64,000 nucleotides of DNA from Mycobacterium sp. AZCC_0083 (GCF_014202335.1 NZ_JACHGP010000001.1:109804-173803); one strand, 5' to 3'; positions 51,240 to 59,926 are shown, numbered from the stretch's first letter. Notes: generated by a model not told the origin, from the sequence alone. Program-made: numbers and translations.

Positions 51240-51248
51240 AAAACGTTC
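51227..51248. promoter_or_regulatory. Perfect palindrome upstream of the methyltransferase gene
   Basis: GAACGTTTT-GGGC-AAAACGTTC: 9-bp perfect arms around 4 bp. It lies 17 bp before TATGTT (51265-51270), the candidate -10 box of the methyltransferase gene. AT-rich arms and promoter position suggest an operator rather than a terminator. The left arm is shared with the 35-bp repeat. Confidence 0.6.
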
Positions 51249-51276
51249 AGCGGAGAAAATGGAGTATGTTGCCGTC

Positions 51277-52110
51277 ATGGGCATCACGACGTCGACACTC
51301 ACACCCATCGAACAGACCGCTTTCCTCACCGAGTACGCGCGGGCTCTGGACAGCCGTTCGCCGAGACCCATCCTCGGCGACACCTTGGCCGGCGAAGTGG
51401 TCGGCAAGATCGACTACGACTTCGTGGGGCTGGGCGTGCAGAACAGCGTGGTCCTGCAGACCGCCCTCCGGGCCAAGATGCTCGACGACCGGGTGCGCCG
51501 TTTCGTCGCCGCGCACCCAGATGCCGTGATGGTCGATCTGGGCGGCGGACTCGACAGCGGGCTCTACCGCGTCGGCCCCCCACCGTCGGTCGACTGGTAC
51601 AACGTGGACCTGCCTGGCATCAGCGCATTGCGCGACGAGGTCCTGCCTGCCAACCCGCAGTCGCATTCGGTGCCGGTGTCACTGACCGACGGGCACTGGC
51701 CCGACGCCATCCCCGCCGACCGCCCGACCATGCTGATCGCCGACGGACTGTTCGCCTTCCTGACCGAGCCGGTGATCGCCGGCATCTTCCGGCGCATCAC
51801 CGAGCACTTCGGATCCGGCGAGCTCGCCTTCAACGACTACGGCGGGATCGGGTGGTTCAGCCGCGCGGCGATCAAGGTCTTTCCGCAGAAGATGTTCAAG
51901 GACGTCGGAAGCCAGTGGGGTTATGCCGGCTTCAAGGACGCGCATCACCCGGAGACGTGGAATCCACGGATGGTCCTCGTCGAGGAGGCCAGCCTCACCG
52001 ACGCGCCAGAGGTCGATCTCTTCCCACGCTGGATCCGGGTGCCCACCAAGCTGATGGGCAAGACCAAGTCCGGCGCCCGCAAGGCCCGGATCCTGCGGTA
52101 CGCGTTCTAA
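51277..52110 (+). CDS. LCM-family class I SAM-dependent methyltransferase
   Basis: 277 residues. The SAM-binding motif VMVDLGGGLDSGLYRV (about residues 83-98) and the downstream YNVDLP acidic residue are typical of the leucine-carboxyl-methyltransferase-like family, abundant in mycobacteria. Substrate unknown. The ATG at 51277 is chosen because TATGTT ends 6 nt before it; an in-frame ATG at 51259 is the alternative. A perfect palindrome lies just upstream. Confidence 0.87.
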   Translation: MGITTSTLTPIEQTAFLTEYARALDSRSPRPILGDTLAGEVVGKIDYDFVGLGVQNSVVLQTALRAKMLDDRVRRFVAAHPDAVMVDLGGGLDSGLYRVGPPPSVDWYNVDLPGISALRDEVLPANPQSHSVPVSLTDGHWPDAIPADRPTMLIADGLFAFLTEPVIAGIFRRITEHFGSGELAFNDYGGIGWFSRAAIKVFPQKMFKDVGSQWGYAGFKDAHHPETWNPRMVLVEEASLTDAPEVDLFPRWIRVPTKLMGKTKSGARKARILRYAF

Positions 52111-52249
52111 CCGCTGCCGAGATCCCGGACATCCCAGGGGAATTGGGTATCGAGTCGAGCCGAACGGTCGACAAGCACTAACGGCCGGACCTCAAGTCGC
52201 CGACCAATGAGAATCTCAAGAAGGCGGATGAATAAATTCCTCATTCGTC

Positions 52250-52278
52250 TTGCGAACCATGTGGGCGTCACGTATACA
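52250..52278 (+). promoter_or_regulatory. Promoter of the ABC importer operon with GTATAC site
   Basis: TTGCGA (52250-52255), 17 bp, then TATACA (52273-52278) form a good -35/-10 pair in an AT-rich patch. The -10 is overlapped by CGTATACAT (GTATAC at 52272-52277), a palindrome also present in the promoter of the island's GntR gene. It is a plausible binding site for that regulator. Confidence 0.6.
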
Positions 52279-52349
52279 TGATCCATACGCCAAGGATTCA
52301 ACGACGATCCGAGGCCTCGACTAACGCCCGGTCACCACAGGGAGGTCCG

Positions 52350-53957
52350 GTGGGCGCTCTCAGTAGGCGGAGCTTCATAACCGCCAGTGCCGCAGTAGCA
52401 GGAGCTGCAGTCTCGTCGGCGATCCTCAGCGGATGCGGCAATCCAACTGCACTGCCCAACTCGGCAAACGAGGTTCGGCCGGGTGCGGCCGGGACACCGA
52501 GCCGCGGTGGAATCCTTTACTTCGGCTTGTCGACCGACCCCGCAAACTTCGATCCGCACGTCTCGACTGGCGCGGCGTCGGATTACCTGCGCCAGCTCGC
52601 CTACAACAGCCTGCTGCAGTTCGACTCGAACGGTGAAATCATCGGGGACCTCGCCGAGGAGTACGGGTTCACCGACCCCCGAACGTATGTCGTGCGCCTG
52701 CGCCAAGGTGTGACGTTCCACGACGGCTCTCCGCTGACCGCCGACGACGTCGTGTTCTCCATCCGGCGCATGCAGGACAAGGCAACGGCCGCCTCGTCGG
52801 CTCCCCTGCTCGCCGATATCGTCGAGGTGGTCGCCAGGGACCCGCGGACCGTCGAAATGCGCCTCGCCGAACCCGATGTGGCGTTGCCGTTCGCGCTCGC
52901 CCTGCCGCCGACGCTGATCGTCAGCAAGCGCTGGATCGAATCGGGCGCCAACCCGAAGACAACCGTGATGGGTACGGGCCCGTTCCGCCTCGTCGAGCGG
53001 ATCCCCGGCGTCGCGACGACGTACGAGAGGTTCGACTCCTACTTCGAACCGGACCTGCCGTATCTCAACGGGATCGTCTTCCAGCCGATGGGCGACGACT
53101 ATGCCAGGGTGACCGCCCTGCGTGCGGCGACCGTGGACATGATCGACTATGTACCGGCCACGCATGTGGACGTCATTCAGCGAAATCCACAGCTGCAGTT
53201 CGCCTCCGACAAGAACTTCGGGTTCGGCTACGTCGGCTTCGATCTGGCGCAGAAGCCGTTCGACGACGTACGGGTCCGCAAGGCCGTCGCGATGTCGATC
53301 GACCGGGATGCGGTGCTGGACACCGCATTCCTTGGTCACGGCGTTGCGATGAACGGTTCCCTGATGCCGCAGGACTTCGCACCGTACGCCACCAAGTTCG
53401 CCGGGGCGATGCCCTACGATCCCGATCAAGCGCGTTCTCTGCTTCGTCAGGCGGGAGTCGAGGGCCTGCGGGCCCCGATGGTCACCACCAGCTCGTACTC
53501 GGTCATCTTCCGGCCTGCCCAGGCGATGTTGCCGTCGCTGCGGTCGTCAGGGCTGGACATCGATCTGGTGCCGCAGGAGTGGCTCACCTTCCGTGCGAGC
53601 GTGACCAACAAGGAGTTCCCGGTCCATGCCTGGGGCACGGCGCCGAAATTCGGCGACCCGGCGTCGCTAGCGGACTTCCTCGGCAGCACAGGCGTTCTCG
53701 CGAAGACCTTCTCGTTCTCCGACCCGGAGATCGACCGGTTGCTGAGCGAGGGCAAGAAGACAGCCGACCCGGCCTTGCGGATGGAGATCTACGCCGACAT
53801 CGAGCGGCGAACATTGGACCTGGTCCCGTTCACCTACACCGTGCGCCGCGAGCAGGGAGAGGCCTTCCACACCTACGTCAAGGGCTACGCGCATCCCCCA
53901 AAGGGAGCCTGGACCGGGACGGCCCTACGGCGCACCTGGTTGGAGCGAAGCCAATGA
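52350..53957 (+). CDS. ABC transporter substrate-binding lipoprotein (peptide/nickel family 5)
   Basis: 535 residues. A Tat-type signal (SRRSFITASAAVAGAAVSS) ends in lipobox LSGC, so a lipoprotein exported folded and anchored outside the membrane. The SBP family 5 domain follows (LDPANFDPHVSTG-like start, FHDGSPLTADDVVFSIRRM, GTGPFRLVE, VRKAVAMSIDR). GTG 52350 is preferred: AGGGAGG lies 5 nt upstream. The ATG at 52278 overlaps the promoter -10 box. First gene of the island operon. Ligand unknown. Confidence 0.92.
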   Translation: MGALSRRSFITASAAVAGAAVSSAILSGCGNPTALPNSANEVRPGAAGTPSRGGILYFGLSTDPANFDPHVSTGAASDYLRQLAYNSLLQFDSNGEIIGDLAEEYGFTDPRTYVVRLRQGVTFHDGSPLTADDVVFSIRRMQDKATAASSAPLLADIVEVVARDPRTVEMRLAEPDVALPFALALPPTLIVSKRWIESGANPKTTVMGTGPFRLVERIPGVATTYERFDSYFEPDLPYLNGIVFQPMGDDYARVTALRAATVDMIDYVPATHVDVIQRNPQLQFASDKNFGFGYVGFDLAQKPFDDVRVRKAVAMSIDRDAVLDTAFLGHGVAMNGSLMPQDFAPYATKFAGAMPYDPDQARSLLRQAGVEGLRAPMVTTSSYSVIFRPAQAMLPSLRSSGLDIDLVPQEWLTFRASVTNKEFPVHAWGTAPKFGDPASLADFLGSTGVLAKTFSFSDPEIDRLLSEGKKTADPALRMEIYADIERRTLDLVPFTYTVRREQGEAFHTYVKGYAHPPKGAWTGTALRRTWLERSQ

Positions 53958-54898
53958 GCCAGTACGTGATTCGCCGGCTAGGGCTTGCCGCCGTGCAGCT
54001 GGCCGTCGTCGGCACCATCGTCTTCTTCCTCATCCGCCTCATCCCGGGCGATCCCGCAAGGGCCTCGCTCGGGGAGTCGGCCACCGAGGAGCAGGTGGCC
54101 GCCGCGCGTCAGGCGATGCGCCTCAACGAGCCGCTGATGGGTCAGTTCTTCGGCTTCTGGGGAAGGCTGCTCAAAGGTGACCTCGGCACCTCGCTGATCT
54201 CAGGACGCCCGGTCATGCAGGACCTGCCATCGCGGCTGGCGAACTCGCTGGAGCTGGTCTTGCTGGCACTCGCGATCGCCGTGCTGATCGGTGTGCTTCT
54301 CGGCCGGATTGCCGCTACGCACGCCGATCGACCTGCGGACCATCTTCTGGTGGGGGGTTCGATATTCGGCATCTCACTGCCGGTCTTCGTGATCGGGACA
54401 TTGCTGCTGCTGGTATTCACCTTCTGGATCCCGATTCTGCCGCCGCGGCGGTTCGTCACGCCGTGGGCGGATCCCCTTGGGCACTTACAGATTCTGATCT
54501 TGCCGGTGATCACGTTGGCAGGGGCCGCCTGCGCGGTAATCACCCGGATGACAAGGGCGGCAATGTTGGAGACCCTGTCCGCCGACTACGTGCGCACCGC
54601 CCGCGCCAAGGGCGTCGCCGAGAAGATGGTGGTCAGGAGGCACGCGCTGCGGACGGCGCTGGTGCCGGTGGTGGCGGTCACCACCGTCGAGCTGACCACA
54701 CTGATCGGCGGCACCGTCCTCGTGGAGACGATCTTCGGCTGGCCGGGCATCAGTTCGCTGCTGATGAACGCGGTGGGGCAGCGCGACTATCCGGTCATCC
54801 AGGCGGTCGTGCTCGCCACGGCCACCGTCGTCATCCTGGTCAACCTGATCGGCGACATGGTCGTGCGGACACTCGACCCCCGGACAACGGAGAGCTAG
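53954..54898 (+). CDS. ABC transporter permease, DppB type
   Basis: 314 residues with six membrane helices. It has YVIRRLGLAAVQLAVVGTIVFFLIRLIPGDPA at the N-terminus and the permease coupling (EAA) loop AMLETLSADYVRTARAKGVAEKMVVRRHALR, which contacts the ATPase. VLVETIFGWPGISSLL is typical of DppB/OppB. The ATG overlaps the substrate-binding-protein stop (ATGA). Confidence 0.93.
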   Translation: MSQYVIRRLGLAAVQLAVVGTIVFFLIRLIPGDPARASLGESATEEQVAAARQAMRLNEPLMGQFFGFWGRLLKGDLGTSLISGRPVMQDLPSRLANSLELVLLALAIAVLIGVLLGRIAATHADRPADHLLVGGSIFGISLPVFVIGTLLLLVFTFWIPILPPRRFVTPWADPLGHLQILILPVITLAGAACAVITRMTRAAMLETLSADYVRTARAKGVAEKMVVRRHALRTALVPVVAVTTVELTTLIGGTVLVETIFGWPGISSLLMNAVGQRDYPVIQAVVLATATVVILVNLIGDMVVRTLDPRTTES

Positions 54899-55879
54899 AT
54901 GACCCTCACCGACGGCATCCTCACCGACACGCCCGTCCAGGCTCCGCCTGTTCGCCCAAAGAACATCTGGCGCCGTGCCTTACGCAATCGGCGCACGGCG
55001 ATCGCAGGTGGTTTCCTCGTGCTGGCCACCCTCGTCGCGCTATTGGCGCCACTCATCGCACCGTACGACTACCGGGACATGGTCGGGCTGCCACTGAGTC
55101 CCGACGGTCTGCTCGGCACCGACGACTTCGGCCGCGATGTGTTCTCCCGGTTGCTGATCGCCCTGCGAACCACACTGTCGGTGGCCATCAGCTCGGTCAT
55201 CATCGCGGCGGTGATCGGCGTTGCCCTCGGACTGATCGCCGGCTACGCCGGACGCATCGTTGGCACGGTGATCATGCGGGCCATCGACATCCTGCTCAGC
55301 TTTCCGCCGGTGGTGCTCGCCATCGCCGCCGTGGCAATACTCGGCGACGAGCTCGTCAACGTCGTCCTGGTGATCGGTGTGCTCTACATCCCGCGGTTCA
55401 CCAGGATCGTGTACAGCCAGGTGCTGGCGCTGCGGCACGTCGAGTACGTCGAAGCGGCCCAGATCATGGGCGCATCGACCCCGAACATCCTGCTGCGCAC
55501 CATCCTTCCGAATGTCTCCGCTCCGATCATCGTGCAGGTGAGCCTGTCGGTGAGCTTTGCGATCCAGCTCGAGGCGGGCCTGAGTTTCCTCGGTCTCGGT
55601 GCGCAGCCGCCACTGCCGTCGCTGGGCTCGATGGTCGGCACCGGTCGAGACTTCCTCGAGGTGCAGCCCTCGCTGTTGATCTACCCGTCGATCGTGATCG
55701 TCGCGGTCGTGTTGGCACTCAACGTCTTCGGCGACGGACTGCGCGACCTGCTCGATCCGCGAAAGCGCGGAGCACTCTCGGGGCGAGCGGAGCGACGGGG
55801 GAATTTCTACTCGGGGCGAGCGGAGCGACGGGGGAATTTCTACTCCGGGCTAGCAAAGCGACGGGGGAATGTCCGATGA
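54899..55879 (+). CDS. ABC transporter permease, DppC type, with repeat-derived tail
   Basis: 326 residues. N-terminal helix (AIAGGFLVLATLVALLAPLIAPYD), LGTDDFGRDVFSRLLIALRTTL, the coupling loop HVEYVEAAQIMGASTPNILLRTILPN, and GLSFLGLGAQPPLPSLGSM near the C-terminus. The family normally ends soon after GLRDLLDPRKR. Here residues ~294-326 are three copies of an 11-residue unit (SGRAERRGNFY) encoded by a tandem 33-bp repeat. It begins directly after the DppB stop. Confidence 0.92.
   Translation: MTLTDGILTDTPVQAPPVRPKNIWRRALRNRRTAIAGGFLVLATLVALLAPLIAPYDYRDMVGLPLSPDGLLGTDDFGRDVFSRLLIALRTTLSVAISSVIIAAVIGVALGLIAGYAGRIVGTVIMRAIDILLSFPPVVLAIAAVAILGDELVNVVLVIGVLYIPRFTRIVYSQVLALRHVEYVEAAQIMGASTPNILLRTILPNVSAPIIVQVSLSVSFAIQLEAGLSFLGLGAQPPLPSLGSMVGTGRDFLEVQPSLLIYPSIVIVAVVLALNVFGDGLRDLLDPRKRGALSGRAERRGNFYSGRAERRGNFYSGLAKRRGNVR
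55778..55876 (+). repeat. Three tandem 33-bp units at the dppC 3' end
   Basis: Units at 55778-55810, 55811-55843 and 55844-55876. The first two are identical, the third is degenerate (CGGGCTAGCAAAGCGACGGG). Inverted, each contains the same core as the insertions at 38988 and 44490. The array forms the last 33 codons of dppC and fills the space before the next gene. Confidence 0.9.
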
Positions 55880-55908
55880 CCCGCACCCGAACTGCAAAGG
55901 ATGACACC

Positions 55909-56754
55909 GTGAGCACCGCGACCACCAGCCACCTCAGGACCCATCGGCTCGGCGAACTGTCTTGGACGGAAGTGCGAGACGTGGCCGCCACCGACCCGGT
56001 GGTGCTGTTGCCGATCGGTGCCGTCGAACAGCACGGGCCGCACCTGCCGGTCCACGAGGACTCGATCGTCGCCGAATGGGTCGCCGATCAACTGGCCCTC
56101 CGCAACGGATGCCTGGTCGCGCCCGCACTTCACTACGGCCACTCCCCGATGTTCCGCGGCTACCCTGGCAATCTGTCGTTGTCCGCCCAGACGCTGCGCG
56201 CCGTCACCTACGAGTTGTTGGAGGCGCTGGTGCAGTCCGGCTTCCGGCGGATCGTATTGTTGGACAACAACGGCGGGAACGTTGCACCCGTCACCAGCGC
56301 CGCCATGGATGCCCGGCGGGACCTCGGAATCCTGGTCGGACATCTGTACCCGTGGTCGCTGGGGTACGCCCTGATGCGCGACCAGTACGCCGACCCCGCC
56401 ACCGCCTACGGACACGGCGCCGAACCAGAGCACTCCGCGATGCTGGCGATGTTCCCCGACCAGGTCCAGGCGGCCCCGACGACCGACACCGAGTTGCGCT
56501 CCGCCGCAGGCTGGACTCCGGTCAGCTACGGCGAAGCGGCCATCCCCGGTCAGGATGTGCGTGGCACCGTCCTATGGGACTTCTCCGAAGTCAGCGAGAG
56601 CGGCTGCACCGGTGACGTCTCGCTCGGCGACCCGAAGATCGGCGAGGTGTGGATCGAACGGGTGCTCACATTCTGCAGCGACTACCTGGCCGAGTACGAG
56701 CGGAACACCGCCGACGGCAAGGGTTCCCTCAAACAAGGCACCCTGGGCCGATGA
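55909..56754 (+). CDS. Creatininase-family amidohydrolase with altered metal site
   Basis: 281 residues of the creatininase/MftE-like family, metal-dependent hydrolases of cyclic or peptide amides. LLPIGAVEQHGPHLPVHEDSIVAEW supplies the usual Glu/His/Asp metal ligands, and YGHGAEPEHSAML the C-terminal conserved block. The normally conserved NGHGGN motif reads DNNGGN here: the metal-binding His is Asn. GTG 55909 is preferred because AAAGGA lies 7 nt upstream; an ATG at 55876 overlaps dppC. Lying between permease and ATPase genes, it probably acts on the imported compound. Confidence 0.88.
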   Translation: MSTATTSHLRTHRLGELSWTEVRDVAATDPVVLLPIGAVEQHGPHLPVHEDSIVAEWVADQLALRNGCLVAPALHYGHSPMFRGYPGNLSLSAQTLRAVTYELLEALVQSGFRRIVLLDNNGGNVAPVTSAAMDARRDLGILVGHLYPWSLGYALMRDQYADPATAYGHGAEPEHSAMLAMFPDQVQAAPTTDTELRSAAGWTPVSYGEAAIPGQDVRGTVLWDFSEVSESGCTGDVSLGDPKIGEVWIERVLTFCSDYLAEYERNTADGKGSLKQGTLGR

Positions 56755-58388
56755 CTGCCGACGTGGTGCTGAAGGTCAGTGACCTCAGCGTCGACTTTCA
56801 GGTCGGCGGTGAGACCGTGCCCGCAGTGCGCGGCGTGAGCTTCTCGGTATGCCGTGGCGAAGTCCTCGCGCTGGTCGGCGAATCGGGATCGGGAAAGTCC
56901 GTCAGCTCGATGTCGGTCCTCAAACTGCTGGCGCCGAACGCACGCGTTCAGGGCAGCATCCGCTTCAACGGCGAAGAGATCAGCGAGCTTCACGGCGAGC
57001 CGCTGCGGGCGTTGCGCGGCAAGCGCATCGCGATGATCTTCCAAGAACCGATGACCGCCCTCAACCCGGTGTACACCATCGGCCAACAGATCGGCGAGGC
57101 GATCCGCAGCCACGAGGACGTCACCGAGAAGCAGGCCCGCGAGCGGACTCTCGAGCTTCTGCGTCTGGTCGAGATTCCGGAACCCGAGCGGCGGATCGAC
57201 AGCTACCCCCACCAGCTGTCCGGAGGTCAACGTCAGCGAGCCATGATCGCGATGGCGGTGTCCGGTTCACCAGAGGTCATCATCGCCGATGAGCCGACCA
57301 CCGCGTTGGACGTCACCGTCCAGGCCGAGATCCTCGACCTGCTCCGGCGTCTGCAGAAAGACCTCGGAGCCGCGGTGCTGCTGATCACCCACGACATGGG
57401 GGTGGTGGCCGACCTCGCAGACCGGGTGGTGGTGATGCGCTCGGGAGCCGTGGTCGAAGCGGCGCCGGTCCGACAGCTCTTCGCCGCACCGGAGGCCGAG
57501 TACACCGCGCACCTGCTGGCCTCAGTGCCGCGGCCCGATGCCCAGCAGGAACACGCCGCCATCGACTCCGAGTTGTTGGTCGAGGTGTCCGGCCTCGATG
57601 TCGTCTACCCGGGAGAGCTGGGCCGCAAGCCCTTTCACGCAGTGCACGCTGTCGACCTGGCGATCTCGCGAGGCAGTGTGCATGGGCTTGTTGGCGAATC
57701 GGGGTCGGGGAAATCCACGATCGGGCGGGCGATCGCCGGGCTGGTGCGGCCCGCGGCGGGCATGATGCGGATCGGCGGGATCGACCCGTATACGGCCAGT
57801 CGTGCCGACAGGCGTAGGCTGCGTCGCACCTACTCGATGGTCTTCCAGGATCCGGGCTCGTCGCTCAACCCGCGGCTGTCGATCGGCGACTCCGTGGCGG
57901 CACCCATGGTGATCAACAAGTTCGGGTCGCGCACCGAGATCCGGGACCGGGTGTGCGCGCTGCTGGATAGCGTGAAGGTCTCGTCCAATTGGGTCGATCG
58001 CTTCCCCCACGAGCTGTCGGGCGGCCAGCGGCAGCGGGTCGGCATCGCAAGGGCACTCGCGCTGGACCCCGAGTTCCTGATCGCCGACGAACCCACCTCC
58101 GCCTTGGACGTCTCCGTGCAGGCAACCGTGCTGGCATTGCTCTCCGAACTGCAGGAGAGGCTTGGCTTCTCGTGCTTGTTCATCAGTCACGATCTGGCAG
58201 TCATCGAGCTGTTGGCAGATCAGGTCACCGTGTTGCAACACGGCCGCGTGGTGGAAAGCGGCCCAGCCGGCGACGTCCTGCGGTCACCAAGCTCGGACTA
58301 CACCAAGCGGCTGATAGCCGCAGCCCCGGTCCCCGATCCGGCGGCCCAAGCCGAGCGCCGGCGCGCCTGGCGAGCGATGAGCGCATGA
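56751..58388 (+). CDS. Fused dual ATP-binding protein (DppD-DppF type)
   Basis: 545 residues with two complete ABC ATPase domains. The first has Walker A LVGESGSGKS (~40-49), signature LSGGQRQRAMIAMA and Walker B VIIADEPTTALD. The second has Walker A LVGESGSGKST (~310-320), LSGGQRQRVGIARAL and FLIADEPTSALD. This is the oligopeptide-importer arrangement with both ATPases in one chain. The ATG overlaps the creatininase-like stop (ATGA). Last gene of the rightward operon; a convergent GntR gene follows. Confidence 0.94.
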   Translation: MTADVVLKVSDLSVDFQVGGETVPAVRGVSFSVCRGEVLALVGESGSGKSVSSMSVLKLLAPNARVQGSIRFNGEEISELHGEPLRALRGKRIAMIFQEPMTALNPVYTIGQQIGEAIRSHEDVTEKQARERTLELLRLVEIPEPERRIDSYPHQLSGGQRQRAMIAMAVSGSPEVIIADEPTTALDVTVQAEILDLLRRLQKDLGAAVLLITHDMGVVADLADRVVVMRSGAVVEAAPVRQLFAAPEAEYTAHLLASVPRPDAQQEHAAIDSELLVEVSGLDVVYPGELGRKPFHAVHAVDLAISRGSVHGLVGESGSGKSTIGRAIAGLVRPAAGMMRIGGIDPYTASRADRRRLRRTYSMVFQDPGSSLNPRLSIGDSVAAPMVINKFGSRTEIRDRVCALLDSVKVSSNWVDRFPHELSGGQRQRVGIARALALDPEFLIADEPTSALDVSVQATVLALLSELQERLGFSCLFISHDLAVIELLADQVTVLQHGRVVESGPAGDVLRSPSSDYTKRLIAAAPVPDPAAQAERRRAWRAMSA

Positions 58389-58408
58389 GGACGGCCCGGC
58401 TGGTGCGA

Positions 58409-59077
58409 TCAATTCAGACCCGAGACAACGGCGGCATCGGGTCGCAGATGCTCGCGCAACGTATCGATCGCCCCCTGAGAGTCGTACCGCAGCAGGGCTT
58501 CGAAGATCGCCCGGTGCTGAGGAACGATCACCGACATCCGCGACGGTCGAAGCGCGACCGCATTGACCCCGATCCGCTGGTAGCGCGAACGCAGGCTGGA
58601 GTACAGATCGATCAGCACCGAGTTTCCGGTCGCTCGGACGAACGAGAAGTGAAACTCGTAGTCCTCCAACGCATGTTCGGCGATGACGGCCCTGTCGCCA
58701 GCCATGATCTGGGCAAGCCGTTCGGGTTCTTCCATCCGCTCCAGATGTGCGGACATGTCGGGGATCGGGAGGGTCTGCTCGCACAGCACCCGGAACGCGT
58801 GTCCCTCCAAGACAATCCGCATCTCGTAGGTCTCGAACAGTTCGGCGGCCGTCGTCCGGTGCACCTGGGCGCCTCGACGGGGCAGCAGCTCCACGAACCG
58901 CTCGGCGGCCAGCCGGTGCAGAGCCTCGCGCACCGGAGTCCTCGACACCCCGGTCTGGTCAACCACTGCCTTTTCCTCAAGGAACGAACCCTCGGGGAAG
59001 TGACCGCGCAGAATGGCGTCGCGGGTCCACTCGTAGGCACGGTCGCGGGCCGAGGCCTGCAGATCGTTGGACGTCAT
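58409..59077 (-). CDS. GntR family regulator, FCD (FadR) subfamily
   Basis: 222 residues. The winged helix-turn-helix (about 8-75) has DRAYEWTRDAILRGHFPEGSFLEEKAVVDQTGVSRTPVREALHRLAAERFVELLPRRGAQV. The FCD ligand domain (about 80-215) has metal-binding-type Asp/His residues (DYEFHFSFVRATGN, PQHRAIFEAL, LREHLRP). FCD regulators respond to carboxylate ligands. The ATG has GGGAGG 5 nt upstream. It is divergent from the aldolase and convergent with the transporter operon; it probably controls both. Confidence 0.92.
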   Translation of the reverse strand: MTSNDLQASARDRAYEWTRDAILRGHFPEGSFLEEKAVVDQTGVSRTPVREALHRLAAERFVELLPRRGAQVHRTTAAELFETYEMRIVLEGHAFRVLCEQTLPIPDMSAHLERMEEPERLAQIMAGDRAVIAEHALEDYEFHFSFVRATGNSVLIDLYSSLRSRYQRIGVNAVALRPSRMSVIVPQHRAIFEALLRYDSQGAIDTLREHLRPDAAVVSGLN

Positions 59078-59088
59078 CCTGGCCTCCC

Positions 59089-59117
59089 AATATTTGAATA
59101 CACGAAGTATACGACAA
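59089..59117. promoter_or_regulatory. GntR/aldolase divergent control region with GTATAC site
   Basis: Leftwards, TTGTCG (59117-59112), 17 bp and AATATT (59094-59089) form a promoter for the gntR gene. The spacer contains GTATAC (59107-59112) and a second half GTATTC, i.e. CGTATACTTCGTGTATTC on the minus strand. The same CGTATAC core overlaps the -10 of the transporter promoter at 52272. Likely autoregulatory GntR operator. Confidence 0.6.
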
Positions 59118-59124
59118 GGTGGCC

Positions 59125-59895
59125 ATGAAACAGCACGACCCGTCCCACCGCTGGGCAGCGTGGCTGTCCGGACCGAACACCGCGGCCGCAGAAATCGTCC
59201 GCGATCTCGGATACGGAGCAGTGGTACTCGACATCGAACACGGATCGTTCGATCTCGCCGACCTCGAGCGGTTCGTACCGTTCCTGCGGGCCATCGGTTT
59301 GCGGGTGCTCGCGAAAGTCCTTGCACCCGAGCGCGGCCCGATCCAACAGGCGCTCGACTTCGGCGCCGACGTGGTCGTCGTCCCGCACGTGGAGAACCTC
59401 GCTCATGCCGTCGCCGTTTGTGCATACGGCAAGTTCCCGCCCCGCGGCGATCGCAGCTTTGCCGGTGGGTGGACCGCGCGCTACGGCGGTTTCGACGACG
59501 CCTGGGTGACTGCACAGGACGCCAAAACCCAGGTCTACCCAATGATCGAGGATGCTGGCGCCCTGGATGAGATCGACGCAATCCTGGCGCTGGACACGGT
59601 CGACGGCGTGTTCGTCGGCCCAAGCGATCTGTCGCTGCGCAGGGCACGTGGCGCCTATTCCAGGACCGACGCCGACTTCGCCGACCTGCGGACCGTGGCC
59701 GACGCCGCGCGCCGCGCAGGAAAGCCGTGGGTGCTGCCGGCCTGGGCGCAGGCCGAGAAGGAATTCGCACTCGTCCACGGTGCGGACCCAGTGGTGCTGA
59801 TCGCCGACCACACCGCCCTGGTGGCGGGCTTCGGCGCCGCACTGACAGAAACCCGGGCGATGGCCGAGAGCGCGCTCGTCAGCACGAAACCCTGA
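59125..59895 (+). CDS. HpcH/HpaI family aldolase
   Basis: 256-residue TIM-barrel class II aldolase of the HpcH/HpaI group, which cleaves 4-hydroxy-2-oxoacids (or related) to pyruvate/oxo-acid plus aldehyde using a divalent metal. It has VLDIEHGSFDLADLERF, IQQALDFGADVVVVPHVENLAHA, GDRSFAGGWTARYGG, YPMIEDAGALDEIDAIL (metal Glu) and GVFVGPSDLSLRRA (metal Asp). The ATG at 59125 follows AGG; a GTG two codons earlier is possible. First gene of a two-gene unit with the nitrilase-family gene. Confidence 0.9.
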   Translation: MKQHDPSHRWAAWLSGPNTAAAEIVRDLGYGAVVLDIEHGSFDLADLERFVPFLRAIGLRVLAKVLAPERGPIQQALDFGADVVVVPHVENLAHAVAVCAYGKFPPRGDRSFAGGWTARYGGFDDAWVTAQDAKTQVYPMIEDAGALDEIDAILALDTVDGVFVGPSDLSLRRARGAYSRTDADFADLRTVADAARRAGKPWVLPAWAQAEKEFALVHGADPVVLIADHTALVAGFGAALTETRAMAESALVSTKP

Positions 59896-59926
59896 ACCGC
59901 CAAGAATCCGAACGGAGCCAATTCCC

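Noticed and set aside
52278..52349. Upstream ATG for the substrate-binding lipoprotein
   Set aside because: The ATG overlaps the -10 box TATACA, so it cannot be within the transcript. GTG 52350 has a strong AGGGAGG and leaves a normal Tat signal.
55778..55876. CRISPR-like or minisatellite array
   Set aside because: Units are directly adjacent without spacers and match an interspersed coding-region element, so this is a tandem repeat, not a CRISPR.
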